Below are positions 52,426 to 62,300 of a DNA stretch of 64,000 bases, in pieces. The notes under the pieces were generated by a model. It was given only the letters and a program-made list of their open reading frames with translations. It made no database searches and was not told the DNA's origin. Made by a program: the position numbers and the translations under genes. Position 1 is the stretch's first letter; each line of letters begins with the position of its first letter. Origin of the DNA: Aculops lycopersici (lineage: Eukaryota; Arthropoda; Arachnida; Trombidiformes; Eriophyidae); NCBI GenBank assembly GCA_015350385.1, contig WNKI01000001.1, positions 3,188,895 through 3,252,894 on the forward strand. The letters are read 5' to 3'.

Positions 52426-52538
52426 CAACATTCAAAAATAGAAAGCAACAATCCAAGTGTTAGATAGGAACAAGACTTTTAGATTTGCTAATAATAATAA
52501 TAATCAGTTGAAAGAGGAAACAACATCAAACAATAACC

Positions 52539-54170
52539 ATGTCGACCACGATTACAACTACAATAACCAAGCAGCCACAGCCACAGCCGCAGCATCAACA
52601 AAGTGTCAGTGAAAATATCAACATTTCAACTTCTCATAATGACAAACGCAGGGCTAGAAGGTTGGCGCAGTTTTATTCCGGAAAGGACATCTTTATAACC
52701 GGAGCAACAGGTTTTATTGGCAAGGTAACTCTAATCAAGTTGCTAGGGTCGCTGCCAATGTGCGGAAAGATATATGTATTATTGCGCTCAAAGAAGGGGT
52801 TAAATCCGCAGCAAAGATTCAACAAGTTGATCACAGAGGATCCATTCAAATCGGCCCGTTGCTACAAGGGAAATGGACAGGAGATTACATCGGCTGAATT
52901 TGACTGGTCAAAGGTGATAGCAGTTGAAGGCGATATGAGTGCCGAAAATTTGGGCCTCAGTGAGGAGGATCGCAAATTGATTTGCGAGAATGTGGAGATA
53001 TTATTCAATATTGCAGCCTCCGTTCAATTCGATGCCCCGTTGAAGCAAAATTTGAAAGACAATTATTTTGGAACAAAGAATATGCTCAACTTGGCCTGTC
53101 AATTTAAGAGACTTCAAAGTTTGGTCCATGTTTCAACATTCTTCTCAAACTGCCACCTGAGTCACATTGAGGAGAAGGTTTTGCCCTTAGAGCGCGATTG
53201 CGAGAAAGTGGCCGAGTTAATTGATTGGATTCCAGATGATTTGTGTGATTCTATTGGACCAAAAATAATGGAAAATCGACCGAACACCTATATATTCACC
53301 AAGGCAATGTCGGAGAATTTAATGCAAAAGTTTGAGGGCAAACTACCAATAGCCATTCTGAGACCCTCAATCGTAACCCCATCCATTCGCGAACCTGCAC
53401 CTGGTTGGGTGGACAATGTTAATGGGCCCATGGGATTAGGAGCGTTGAGTTCGTTGGGGATTTTGCGTAACATTGATTGGAATTACTGGGGCATCGCCGA
53501 TGTGATACCTGTTGATTTAGTTGTCAATTCAATGTTGACCGTTGCAGAGAGAACTCCTCGTTTGTATCCAAAGGAGATCAAGGTTTACAATGTTTCTAGT
53601 AGCGAACTAATTCGCATATCTTGGGGTGAAATTTTTGAGAAACTTAGAGTTGAAGGTTTCAAAGCACCACCTTACAAGATGCTAAGGATACCTATTGAAG
53701 TTCCAAAGCATAAAAGAGCAAGCAAGATGAGCATAACGATTTCCAAATTTTCAGAGCTATTCTTTGCTTATTTCATTGACTTTATATTGTTAATCTGTGG
53801 CCAGAAGCAAATTTTGGTTAAATTAACGGCAAAACTTCACAATGCCTACGAGCTCTTGCTTCCCTTTACTACAAAAGAACACACTTGCGACAATGACAAT
53901 CTACTCGAGGCTTTGGAGGATTTGGAGCCCGGGGATAGGGATGAGTTTTCGTTTGACATGAATGTAGATCAGGATAAGTATATGAGAGATTGCTATTACG
54001 GGGCTAGGCGGCGTTTATTACGCGAGGATGAATCAAATATCCCAAGTGCTATATTCAAGATGCGCATTATGATGGTCGTGGAGTTTGTTTTTAAAGCCGT
54101 GTTTTGGTTTTTTATTGGCTGGACCATGTATCATCTATATGAAAATTACACAGTTAAGAGTTTGGATTGA
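52539..54170 (+). CDS. Fatty acyl-CoA reductase (waterproof/FAR family)
   Basis: A 543-residue enzyme reducing fatty acyl-CoA to fatty alcohol with NADPH, a step in wax and surface-lipid synthesis. After a Gln/Thr-rich start, the Rossmann motif FITGATGFIGKV is at about residues 50-61. Then LLRSKKGLNPQQR, the FAR-specific FNIAASVQFDAPLKQN and the catalytic TYIFTKAMSE (Tyr and Lys of YxxxK, about 250). The block ILRPSIVTPSIREPAPGWVDN and the C-terminal FAR_C domain follow. A C-terminal membrane segment (VEFVFKAVFWFFIGWTMYHLY) suggests ER anchoring. Its TATA box implies regulated expression. Single exon. Confidence 0.95.
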   Translation: MSTTITTTITKQPQPQPQHQQSVSENINISTSHNDKRRARRLAQFYSGKDIFITGATGFIGKVTLIKLLGSLPMCGKIYVLLRSKKGLNPQQRFNKLITEDPFKSARCYKGNGQEITSAEFDWSKVIAVEGDMSAENLGLSEEDRKLICENVEILFNIAASVQFDAPLKQNLKDNYFGTKNMLNLACQFKRLQSLVHVSTFFSNCHLSHIEEKVLPLERDCEKVAELIDWIPDDLCDSIGPKIMENRPNTYIFTKAMSENLMQKFEGKLPIAILRPSIVTPSIREPAPGWVDNVNGPMGLGALSSLGILRNIDWNYWGIADVIPVDLVVNSMLTVAERTPRLYPKEIKVYNVSSSELIRISWGEIFEKLRVEGFKAPPYKMLRIPIEVPKHKRASKMSITISKFSELFFAYFIDFILLICGQKQILVKLTAKLHNAYELLLPFTTKEHTCDNDNLLEALEDLEPGDRDEFSFDMNVDQDKYMRDCYYGARRRLLREDESNIPSAIFKMRIMMVVEFVFKAVFWFFIGWTMYHLYENYTVKSLD

Positions 54171-54278
54171 ACTGGATTGTTATATATAGAGGATATGGAT
54201 TGAAAAGGTTTACTGTGCCATCAGGTTAGACGCAAGAATATGCGCTGATCAACTATTACTAGTTTTTCTTTCGTGCAA

Positions 54279-54688
54279 TCAATTAAAGTTGCAACTCGCG
54301 AGTTCATCTTCATAAATGGAGTATGTATCATTACTAGGCTGTCGATTCATTTTATCATTATTATTATTGCTAATATTGCTATTGTTGTCGTTGTGCCTCT
54401 CGTCGATCAATTGCAATTGATTCAAATCAATCACCTGTTCTGCGTCCTGAGAACAACTTGGACACACGACTAAACCCTTCTATCACATTTTATAAATCTC
54501 AAAGCAACGGAATTGAACTTGAAGTGATGGATTGCCGATCGACGAGACCCATTGCAACTCTGGCAGGCGATAAATTTTGCGTCCCCACAACAGGGACAAG
54601 TTTTGTGTTTGCTCATCTTGTTTAATGGAACCTTGAAGCGCTTGAATTGTTCCACCAAACTTCCGCTCTCGTTTAACGGCTCCAACTC
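54279..54688 (-). pseudogene. GRXCR1-like C-terminal cysteine-rich exon with a 1-nt frameshift
   Basis: The minus strand encodes the end of a glutaredoxin domain-containing cysteine-rich protein. After an acceptor-like CGCTCTCAAG it reads ELEPLNESGSLVEQF, then CPCCGDAKFIACQSCNGSRRS and ALRFIKCDR. These match the family's NESG segment and its first two CxxC pairs. The third pair's CPSC lies in a different frame, preceded by GLVV. Reading base 54479 twice joins them as ...KCDR-KGLVVCPSC, the family pattern, so one base appears to be missing. The rest (Asn-rich tail) ends at 54279. The glutaredoxin domain should lie upstream on the minus strand but I cannot place its exons. Pseudogene, sequence error or frameshifting are all possible. 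It converges on the FAR gene. Confidence 0.6.
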
Positions 54689-55790
54689 CTTGAGAGCGGG
54701 GGCGTGGCATATCCCGCGTCCCGCAGGTGTATATGAGGCGCGCAGCGCACATTAAAAGTAGCAGTTGAAAGCCAGATTTGCTTGTGTCGTCATCATTTTC
54801 TATCTGTGAGCCAAGAGATTTCAACACACACTCGTGTAAGGTCTGTGTCGGTGGTGCTGTGCACCACAGTGCCAGTGAGCATATTGACGCCCGCTGACAC
54901 TACAGTGTAGTGACTGCACGTATACGTTGTAAATAAAAGTTGGCAAGTTTCTAGACTCCAGAGTGATCTCATTGATTATTTCAATGGGATCATTCCATGC
55001 GCCCAACGTCAATAAGTGTACTCCGAAAATCAGAGTCTAATTAGTCAAGTGAAAAAGCAGTCAATTTAGTAGAATCCTAGTCGTGATTGTTTCACGCCGA
55101 CAGGTCTACAATCAAGTGCCCTCAGTTGATGCCACGGGTGACAATCAGTCAATCTTGAAGCAAACTTGGCCTTTCGCGATATGATTAGGTGATATTGAGC
55201 TTGATCATCTCGCTGAGTTTAGCTAGTCGGCCGGCAGCGGATCTTTCGACGTCGACATTTCGCGCTTCAAGGATGCAATTGAAGGTCGACTTGCCGGTGC
55301 CAAGTCGGACAACTGAAGCTCTCGAGCTGAGGCCCTCTTGTGTAAGATTCATGACGTTGTTCACGAGTGGCTTGGTAGTTTTTTCATTGTTAAATAGCGG
55401 TCTTGACGCGAGTAACGAGTAGAATATTGCACAAGAGCAAGTGGAAATGAAGTGAAATCGAGAGTTGGAAACGAAAACCATGACCTCGAAAGGTCGGAAA
55501 ATGGCGAAAGTTAAAGGTAAAAATCACCTGTCGCCTAGACATCATCTTTGATCCTATTAATTATTGGAGTCAAAACTGTCTCTGGTGCAAGACGAGGGTT
55601 AGGAGCCGAACACTCCTTGTAAGAAGCGCAAGTGCAAGCAAGAAAAGCGACGCAGACGGCGCCATACAGATTCGCGGTTTGAGCGAGAGAAAAATAAATG
55701 AAGTTCAGCGACGCACTCGCAAAATATTACAAAACAAAGTCAGATATCTAGTTTATTGGGCCAGAATTGTAAGCAATTGTAAATAAAACC
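54689..55790. other. Interval upstream of DENND5-like gene; unresolved minus-strand exons
   Basis: Besides the 98-codon ORF, a minus-strand frame at about 54915-55040 reads WNDPIEIINEITLESRNLPTF before a GTATAC donor-like site, which could be part of the missing thioredoxin-fold of the GRXCR1-like gene. The DENND5 promoter should lie in 55500-55790. No TATA box is obvious. Confidence 0.3.
55185..55481 (-). CDS. 98-codon ORF with coding-like codon bias, unknown
   Basis: Begins MVFVSNSRFHF and has a hydrophobic N-terminal third. A charged, ordered second half follows, including VVRLGTGKSTFNCILEARN and VERSAAGRLAKLSEMIKLN. Most codons of the second half end in C, as in real genes here, and the opposite-strand frame looks less protein-like. 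It could be an independent small gene divergent from the DENND5-like gene (310 bp to that ATG). It could also be an upstream exon of the GRXCR1-like gene, since the expected thioredoxin-fold exon is missing. No family recognised. Confidence 0.35.
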   Translation of the reverse strand: MVFVSNSRFHFISTCSCAIFYSLLASRPLFNNEKTTKPLVNNVMNLTQEGLSSRASVVRLGTGKSTFNCILEARNVDVERSAAGRLAKLSEMIKLNIT

Positions 55791-58418
55791 ATGGCGAAAC
55801 TAGTCAAATTATTCATTATTTTCGGCCCAGTTCAGGGTAGCATCAAAGTGATCAAAAAGTATGCTAACCCGGGCGAAACCATCGACGAAAGTCTCATGTC
55901 AACCTTGTGCTTGCCAAGGATTGAGCTCGTTGAAGAGCCAGAGGAACCAAAATTCCAAACGTTCCTTGTTACCAAAGAGGATGGCCAGGTTTTATATGGT
56001 TCCGGCCTACTAGTCCACGATCGACACCATGAACCGCCACCACATCCAGGTGCCGGTAGGTATGCGAGTTATTGTTACACCATTATCACAGACACACCCT
56101 TTATCAACGCCACAAGGTCACTATTGCACTTGATTTGGGAGAAGAGATGCGATGATATCATCATCAGATCGGTAATGAATATTCCCTTACCAGCTAAACG
56201 AAGATGTCTTCGCATTGTTCCACCAATCATATCTAATTCTAAGCTACAACAATCAACTTCGAAACGACAACAGAGGCAGCTAGGTTTCGGCTCTAGCGTC
56301 TCAACTGATCATACTCTAGTCAATCAAGATGCTAATACTCAAGCACAAAATTTAATCAATTCAAGTTTTAGTGGGAGCGGAAGCAATATCAATCCAAGTT
56401 TCATAAGAACTATAGATGATATATATCTATACCGGGGGATGGCGGATTTGCCACTACTAGATTATCCTCTCAGAGAGCTATTTAATGTCATTCAAATTGA
56501 TGACTTTCTCCTAGCATTTGCATGCATTCTAATGGAATTTAGGACGCTTATCATTAGTCAAGACAATTATAAGTTAATGATGGTCGGTGAAACATTGACG
56601 TCTCTGTTGCTTCCATTGAAATGGTGCAACGTCTACGTGCCAATACTGCCACCTGTCTACGGGGCCACCTATTTAGACGCACCGACTTCCTACATTATGG
56701 GTATAAACACTCAAGTTACTGAGCTTCCTGAGAACCTAAATCACATACAATGTAGAATTTATTGTGATGATAGTCGTGTTATTTGTGATGCCGATAGTTT
56801 AGCTCTACCTTTGTTCTTGAATGATCTCAAAAAGGACATTCTTAAGATCATAGGCGAGTACCAGACAAGACATGCACAGAAACCTTTCACATACCTAGAT
56901 GATCTCAAATTCAATAGAGCTATTCGAATACTATTCATTAAGACAATCAGAAAGCATATATTAGCAAACTACGAGCGCTACATAGTGGACGTACCCGAAT
57001 CCTCCCAAGACATACGACAGTTTGATGTTGTTTCTTATCTAAGTGATCAGCCCGAATTCATGCATTCATTTTTAAGCAAGTTCCTAGACACCCAATTATT
57101 TGCCTCCTTTGTAGACGAAAACGCAAAAAGAATCCAACAGTCTTGGCTGAGTATCTTTGACATGGATCCAGAAGAGTTATCAGAACATTTCACAGACAAG
57201 GCTTTAGAACAAGCATTTCATCAAGCTCATCGAATGCATTTAATGGATTTACGTGACGAGCAACCAGATATCGAGGTGAAAACAGTTCCCGCTTCGCCCA
57301 TGAAGTTGCGTAGAAAGATTCCTGGCTTAGCATCCATAGCTAGCCGACTATCATTTGCTAACAAGTCATCGCACATGAGTGCCATTGCCTCTGTAGACCA
57401 TGGCACTGATGTTGGTGTCAATCAAACACCAATAACTTCTAGTCCTCCGATACACCGAAACTCTGTGGCCACGGTCTCACTCCAAGGTCACCTGTCGCTC
57501 AATCCGACCATAGTCCAAGCGCACAAACTATCACCCATAGCTTCAAATAACCATACTAACAGTGGTAGTTGTCACCACCCTGCAGGTCCGATGCAGGATT
57601 CGAATTCCCCAATGAGTCTGAGAACAACAATACCCGTCAGTCAGCCTGTGCCAAACGGTAAGATAGTTGAACTTATAAATGAAGTCAAGGATCTAACTAA
57701 ACGAATTTTAATCGATAAGATGGACACGCCGTCGGACCAACTCGCGGCTATGCATTCAATGAAATCACATAGCAGGGATTTTGGATCTCTAAAAGGCGGC
57801 AACAACACCCTAATTGGTGCTCTATGCGATTTGATCGAGCGAGTCTGGTCTCATGGTGCTTTTGTGGCTCATCATGACAACACCGCTTGTTGTCCCTTAT
57901 GGAACCATCTGATTGCATTCACTCGACTCAAGTACCTCGACTCGAAACCTTCGGGCAAGTTCGAGTTTCCGGACGGAAGTCATCTGAATGTTTTATCCTC
58001 CAAAGGCGAGACTACCGATCTCGACCTGATGGTTGTTCAGAACACAAACATATTCAGTCAATCAATCAACTGGTTTAAGTCAAAAAGATTCCAGCAAATC
58101 GGGCCAATGGCTCGTGATCTTATCAACGATCTAAGTCAGATTCACACACTAAATGATGTGAAGACGGACGTTGGCAAGGCAAGAGCATTCATCAGGTTGT
58201 CGCTAGAGAAGAAGAAGTTGAGCAAGCATTTAAAGACGCTCCTTGGTGATCAGACTTTGCTCAATACCCTGTACAAGCCCTACGCCTTTCTACGTTGCGA
58301 GGAGGAAAGGGAACAATTTTTAATGTATCTCCTGACACTGAATGCAGTTGATTTGCCATGTTTTACAACAACCTTTGTTAGTGTTATAAATACACGTCGA
58401 ACTAGGGCAGCAGCTTGA
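55791..58418 (+). CDS. DENND5: DENND5-like Rab regulator lacking PLAT and second RUN domain
   Basis: DENND5/Rab6IP1 proteins link Rab6 and Rab39 at Golgi and endosomes. The 875-residue product has the tripartite DENN module: uDENN (YCYTIITDTPFINATRSLLHLIW), DENN core (DDIYLYRGMADLPLLDYPLRELFNVI; ILMEFRTLIISQDNYKLMMVGETLTSLLLPLKW) and dDENN up to about residue 470. A Ser/His-rich linker and the first RUN domain follow (about 620-830; LIERVWSHGAFVAHHDNTACCPLWNHL). It ends at YAFLRCEEEREQFLMYLLTLNAVDLPCFTTTF plus 12 residues, just where the PLAT domain begins in vertebrate proteins of about 1290 residues. PLAT and RUN2 are missing and the next gene starts 105 bp later. Single exon. Confidence 0.9.
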   Translation: MAKLVKLFIIFGPVQGSIKVIKKYANPGETIDESLMSTLCLPRIELVEEPEEPKFQTFLVTKEDGQVLYGSGLLVHDRHHEPPPHPGAGRYASYCYTIITDTPFINATRSLLHLIWEKRCDDIIIRSVMNIPLPAKRRCLRIVPPIISNSKLQQSTSKRQQRQLGFGSSVSTDHTLVNQDANTQAQNLINSSFSGSGSNINPSFIRTIDDIYLYRGMADLPLLDYPLRELFNVIQIDDFLLAFACILMEFRTLIISQDNYKLMMVGETLTSLLLPLKWCNVYVPILPPVYGATYLDAPTSYIMGINTQVTELPENLNHIQCRIYCDDSRVICDADSLALPLFLNDLKKDILKIIGEYQTRHAQKPFTYLDDLKFNRAIRILFIKTIRKHILANYERYIVDVPESSQDIRQFDVVSYLSDQPEFMHSFLSKFLDTQLFASFVDENAKRIQQSWLSIFDMDPEELSEHFTDKALEQAFHQAHRMHLMDLRDEQPDIEVKTVPASPMKLRRKIPGLASIASRLSFANKSSHMSAIASVDHGTDVGVNQTPITSSPPIHRNSVATVSLQGHLSLNPTIVQAHKLSPIASNNHTNSGSCHHPAGPMQDSNSPMSLRTTIPVSQPVPNGKIVELINEVKDLTKRILIDKMDTPSDQLAAMHSMKSHSRDFGSLKGGNNTLIGALCDLIERVWSHGAFVAHHDNTACCPLWNHLIAFTRLKYLDSKPSGKFEFPDGSHLNVLSSKGETTDLDLMVVQNTNIFSQSINWFKSKRFQQIGPMARDLINDLSQIHTLNDVKTDVGKARAFIRLSLEKKKLSKHLKTLLGDQTLLNTLYKPYAFLRCEEEREQFLMYLLTLNAVDLPCFTTTFVSVINTRRTRAAA

Positions 58419-58522
58419 ATTGAGATCTTCGAAAGGAGATTCATTCTGTTTATGTTGTAAGTTAGTTATCAAAAACCATGTCTTGCAAGGTATCACACCA
58501 CAATTGTAGTTTCATCGAATGA

Positions 58523-59239
58523 TTACATTCTTTTGCGTCTTTGGTATTTAATCACAGCCAAACGTTCCAATTGACTCGATCGTTCTATCAATGTCTGCCC
58601 TACGATTTGATACTTGGACTCTAAACTTGAACTTAGATTAGATATTTTATTCTTGTCTAAAGCAATCATGTAAGCAGCACCACCATCACTCAGTAATCGA
58701 GGGGTATAATCCATCAAGAACATATCGATCAATCTTCGACCATCTCCCGAACCACCGGCCCAAGATAAGTTGATTTGATTCTCGCCGAGAAACTTATCGG
58801 ATACTTCTGGATCCTCGGTAGGTACATACGGCGGATTGAAGAGTAGAATGTCCACGAAACCCTCTAGCGTGTCGACCAACGACTCGGCCATGTTGGTTTG
58901 TATCACTTGAATGTGGTCTTGTTTAAAGTAATTTGCACATTTTCTTGTAGTCTTGCAAGCTCGATGATTGATGTCAGTCGCGATCATGAGGTGACTTTGG
59001 TTTGATGAGATTTTCTGGCAAAACTTTGACAATGTTGTAAGTACTGCTCCCGAGCCCGAGCCGATCTCCATACAAACTAGAGGCCTGTTTACTTCGAAGC
59101 CATGTCTTTGGTAATCCAACTCCAATGCATCTATCAACAACATGGAATCCTCGGCTGGTTCATAGACATACTCAAAATCTTCTCGAAAAACTGCTTGTGG
59201 TAAATATATTGAGTCAATAGTTTCTTGGCGTGTGGTCAT
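58523..59239 (-). CDS. N6AMT1: N6AMT1/HemK2 protein-glutamine methyltransferase
   Basis: A SAM-dependent methyltransferase of the HemK2/Mtq2 type, which with TRMT112 methylates the GGQ glutamine of eRF1. The 238-residue product has the family start (VYEPAEDSMLLIDALE), the SAM motif CMEIGSGSGAVLTTLS, an acidic ATDIN at strand 2 and the catalytic LLFNPPYVPTE. Length matches the family (about 215-240). Single exon. It lies 127 bp downstream of the ABCG stop on the same strand and is tail-to-tail with the DENND5-like gene. Confidence 0.95.
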   Translation of the reverse strand: MTTRQETIDSIYLPQAVFREDFEYVYEPAEDSMLLIDALELDYQRHGFEVNRPLVCMEIGSGSGAVLTTLSKFCQKISSNQSHLMIATDINHRACKTTRKCANYFKQDHIQVIQTNMAESLVDTLEGFVDILLFNPPYVPTEDPEVSDKFLGENQINLSWAGGSGDGRRLIDMFLMDYTPRLLSDGGAAYMIALDKNKISNLSSSLESKYQIVGQTLIERSSQLERLAVIKYQRRKRM

Positions 59240-59278
59240 GATATCACAATCGGACGAAGTAGAGCTAAAAGTTATTGG

Positions 59279-59284
59279 TTTATT
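59279..59284 (-). terminator. AATAAA polyadenylation signal, ABCG gene
   Basis: TTTATT on the plus strand, 82 nt after the ABCG stop and only 40 nt upstream of the N6AMT1 ATG. The two genes are therefore almost contiguous. Confidence 0.65.
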
Positions 59285-59366
59285 GTCCTCAGATCAAACG
59301 TAAATAAACAAGTTGCACTGTCCAAAATCAACACGTGTCGCGCTCAAATAATTTCAACACGAGAGT

Positions 59367-62300
59367 TTAAAGCTGGCGAGTTCTAATTTTCCAGGTGACA
59401 ACTAGGAAAGTCAGAACTCTTATTATTGAAAGCATACCTGCTGTCACGATGAAAGCTTGTTTTGTACTATCATCCTCGAGTCTGAAATCTTGGATTATAT
59501 AGTTCCTATAGTCCGTGGGACAAGTTGGCTCAAAATCCAGACCAAAACTAAACAAGGAGCTCGCCTTCCCATTCGTTTCTATGAGGCCTGCCAAGTTCAA
59601 GTTTTCACCATCGGCAAATACAGTTGAGGCAGCATTGACTGTCTTTTCCAGCCATTGACTTTCGGATCCACTCTTGGGAAATAGAGTTTCATTCACCACA
59701 TCGGCAACAGTCTCTAAACCATCGTAGTAATCCAAAGAGGATAGAGTTTCTACACTGATCATTTGGCCTAATCTAACCGCCTCCTCATAACGGAGTTCAT
59801 AGTACTTCTGTAGAAACTCACTACAATTGCATCGCTCGTGCCCGTAGACAGTATCTAGCAGACCCTCAAAGATGTATCTTGTGAACAGGAACCTTGAAGT
59901 TGTCTTGTGTGGCTCGCCCAATCTGTGGATTCGTTTTGTGAAACCAGTAAACAGATACCAAGGGATTGTGATGACAGGGCCCAAGAAGGTGGCTGCAGTG
60001 ACACTATTTACAAACAATGCTCCCAAAATTAATCCAAAACTCTGAGAATTCATGGCATTCATAATAATTAGGCCAGTGAAACTCAGAAACCTCCAGTTTT
60101 GATCGTGGGCCTGATTTGTCACGTACCAAGTGATCAAACAATAACAAACTGGATATAGAGTGATGAAGGGTAGGTCGGCAATAGTTTTTCCGAGGAAGTA
60201 GGTGAACGTTCCGTACCATCCATTTTTATACTCCTTGCCAACTGTCTTGATATCAATGGGGAAGGTCAACACGGTGGACATCAATGAGACATAGGTAATC
60301 ATCATGATACACATGAACAGGTAGCCAATGTTGTCCGCAAGATCAATCATACTCTCATTCTTTGGATCAGTAATCTCGGTTGGCAGTCCTAATATTGGTG
60401 GACAACCTCGCGCATCGCCACTCTTTTTTCCATATAGTAACACTAGGAGCGAGGCAAATCCAAGATGGATTAAGATTCTCATGTTATTCAAGATGGGATC
60501 TCGAATAGCTTGCAAGAATGACCTATGCAAATGAACCCACGAATGCCAAAAGAATGGGTGCTTCGAGCTATCGCATCTCGTGGCCCTCCTCAATGAACAC
60601 GATGTATTGTTCTTGTATTCCACATGCTCTATTGCTGGATGAGGTGTCTTGAGTCGTTGCAACAGTTGGTTGTCTCTTATAACTAGATTTGTATCACTCT
60701 TGCTGGGAACTAGACGACCACCAAAAGCTCCAGACCCATTGCCCATGTTGTCCAAACGAGTCGAAGATCTACGACGATGGCCTTGTTGTAACCCGGTGGT
60801 GGCGGCAACCGCTTGTTGACTGGGATTGATAAGCGATGTGGACAGGATTGTGGTGGCTGTTGTTGCTGCTGTCGAGTCACCTGAGCTCGCCGAGACTATA
60901 CCTGCCCGGCGCTCATAGTCCCTAACATATTGTCTCGCTTTTAGACGCTCAAATTCAATCAACTTCTCAACCGGTTCCTCGCCATAATCATAAGCTACAA
61001 GCTCGATCATGAAATCCGATGGATTACTGTACTGAGGACAATCTAAACCCGTAACATCGTGGATTGTTGGCAACAGGTCGCCGGGTGGACCGCTATAGGC
61101 AGTTAGTCCAGTTTTGCCGAGCAGGTAAACGAGGTCGAACATCTTGAATACCTTGGCACTCGGCTGGTGGATGGTAGACACGATGGCCATCGGCTGATCG
61201 GTGTTAACTGATTGATCCAAAACATCACGCAAAACCTTCATCGTGTGGTAACAACACGAGCTATCTAGACCACTTGTTGGCTCGTCAAGGATTAAAATAT
61301 TTGGCCTAGAGACCAACTCTTGAGCTATGGCTACTCGTTTTCGTTGACCTCCTGAGCAAGCTTGAATGTTGTTGTTGCGACACACCTGTAATCCAAGTTG
61401 TTCAATAACTTCGTTGGCAATCTTACGATGGTCACTTTTGGGCGGATTTTTCATCTTTGAGCCATAAATAACAATCTCTTCAACTGTAAACTGGGGCAAG
61501 AAATCGTCGTACTGCGGCACAATAACTAGCTGAGCATGTTTTCTGCCCCTCAGACATAATTGTCCACCAATACCAGTCAATCTAACGCCCGATATGCACT
61601 CCAATAAGCAAGTCTTACCTGCACCTGATGGTCCCATAAGAGCAACCATTTGTCCAGACTTAAAGCCTCCACTCAAACCCTTGAGAATCATCCTTCTCTC
61701 TTTGTGAAACAAACTATTGATCCTGCCCCAACGAGGATCCTCAAAGATGTTTGGCTCAATGGAATACGTGAAATCCAACCAGGCAACCTCAAAGCCCCGC
61801 TCGCTCTCATGCTTCCGCCTCTCGGAATTCATGGCCACTTTACTTGGCTGCAACTCGCGGTTGCTGTCAGTCTCATACTTGTCACTGTTATCTCGATTCT
61901 TGCAAGATCTCATCGACGAAGCATTCGATCGGTGTCCCCTAGTTCTCGCTGACCTTTGGCTATTCTGGTTGCCTCTACTAAAAATCGTTCTTCTCTCACC
62001 ATCGTTGGGTAAAATATTGGAGGAATCCGATTGAGTTGTTGTAGTGTTGAAGGGTGAGTCGTCAACTCTTCTTGGCGAGTCAACTCGGCTAACAGCCACA
62101 GGCGGCACGGTTATTTCCATACTCGGCGACTGAACAACACACGGAATCTTGCCACTTTGTAAGTCGGCAAAAATTTGATCAAGACTCAAGTTATCGCTCT
62201 CGTCAGTGCCTTCAGTAGCTTTATTCTGGTGGCGAAAATTCTGCTCGCCAATCAACATTCTAGGCTGATTTAAGCCAAGTTGATTATCACCCGTCAATCG

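Larger units (their letters stand above)
46991..52538. other. 5.5-kb mostly non-coding region between BTBD8-like and FAR genes
   Basis: Holds one plausible small ORF (47437-47784, minus) and simple repeats: ATT at 48223-48238, GA at 49215-49240 and 51984-52004, TTG at 50259-50279. A strong plus-strand donor, TATCAG/GTGAGTATA, lies at about 47405 without an assigned exon. One CAACAAGTG lies at 52137. Other open frames are short and unsupported. Confidence 0.45.

Noticed and set aside
55189..55422. 77-codon plus-strand frame opposite the 98-codon ORF
   Set aside because: Codon use and composition favour the minus-strand reading; this is its likely shadow.
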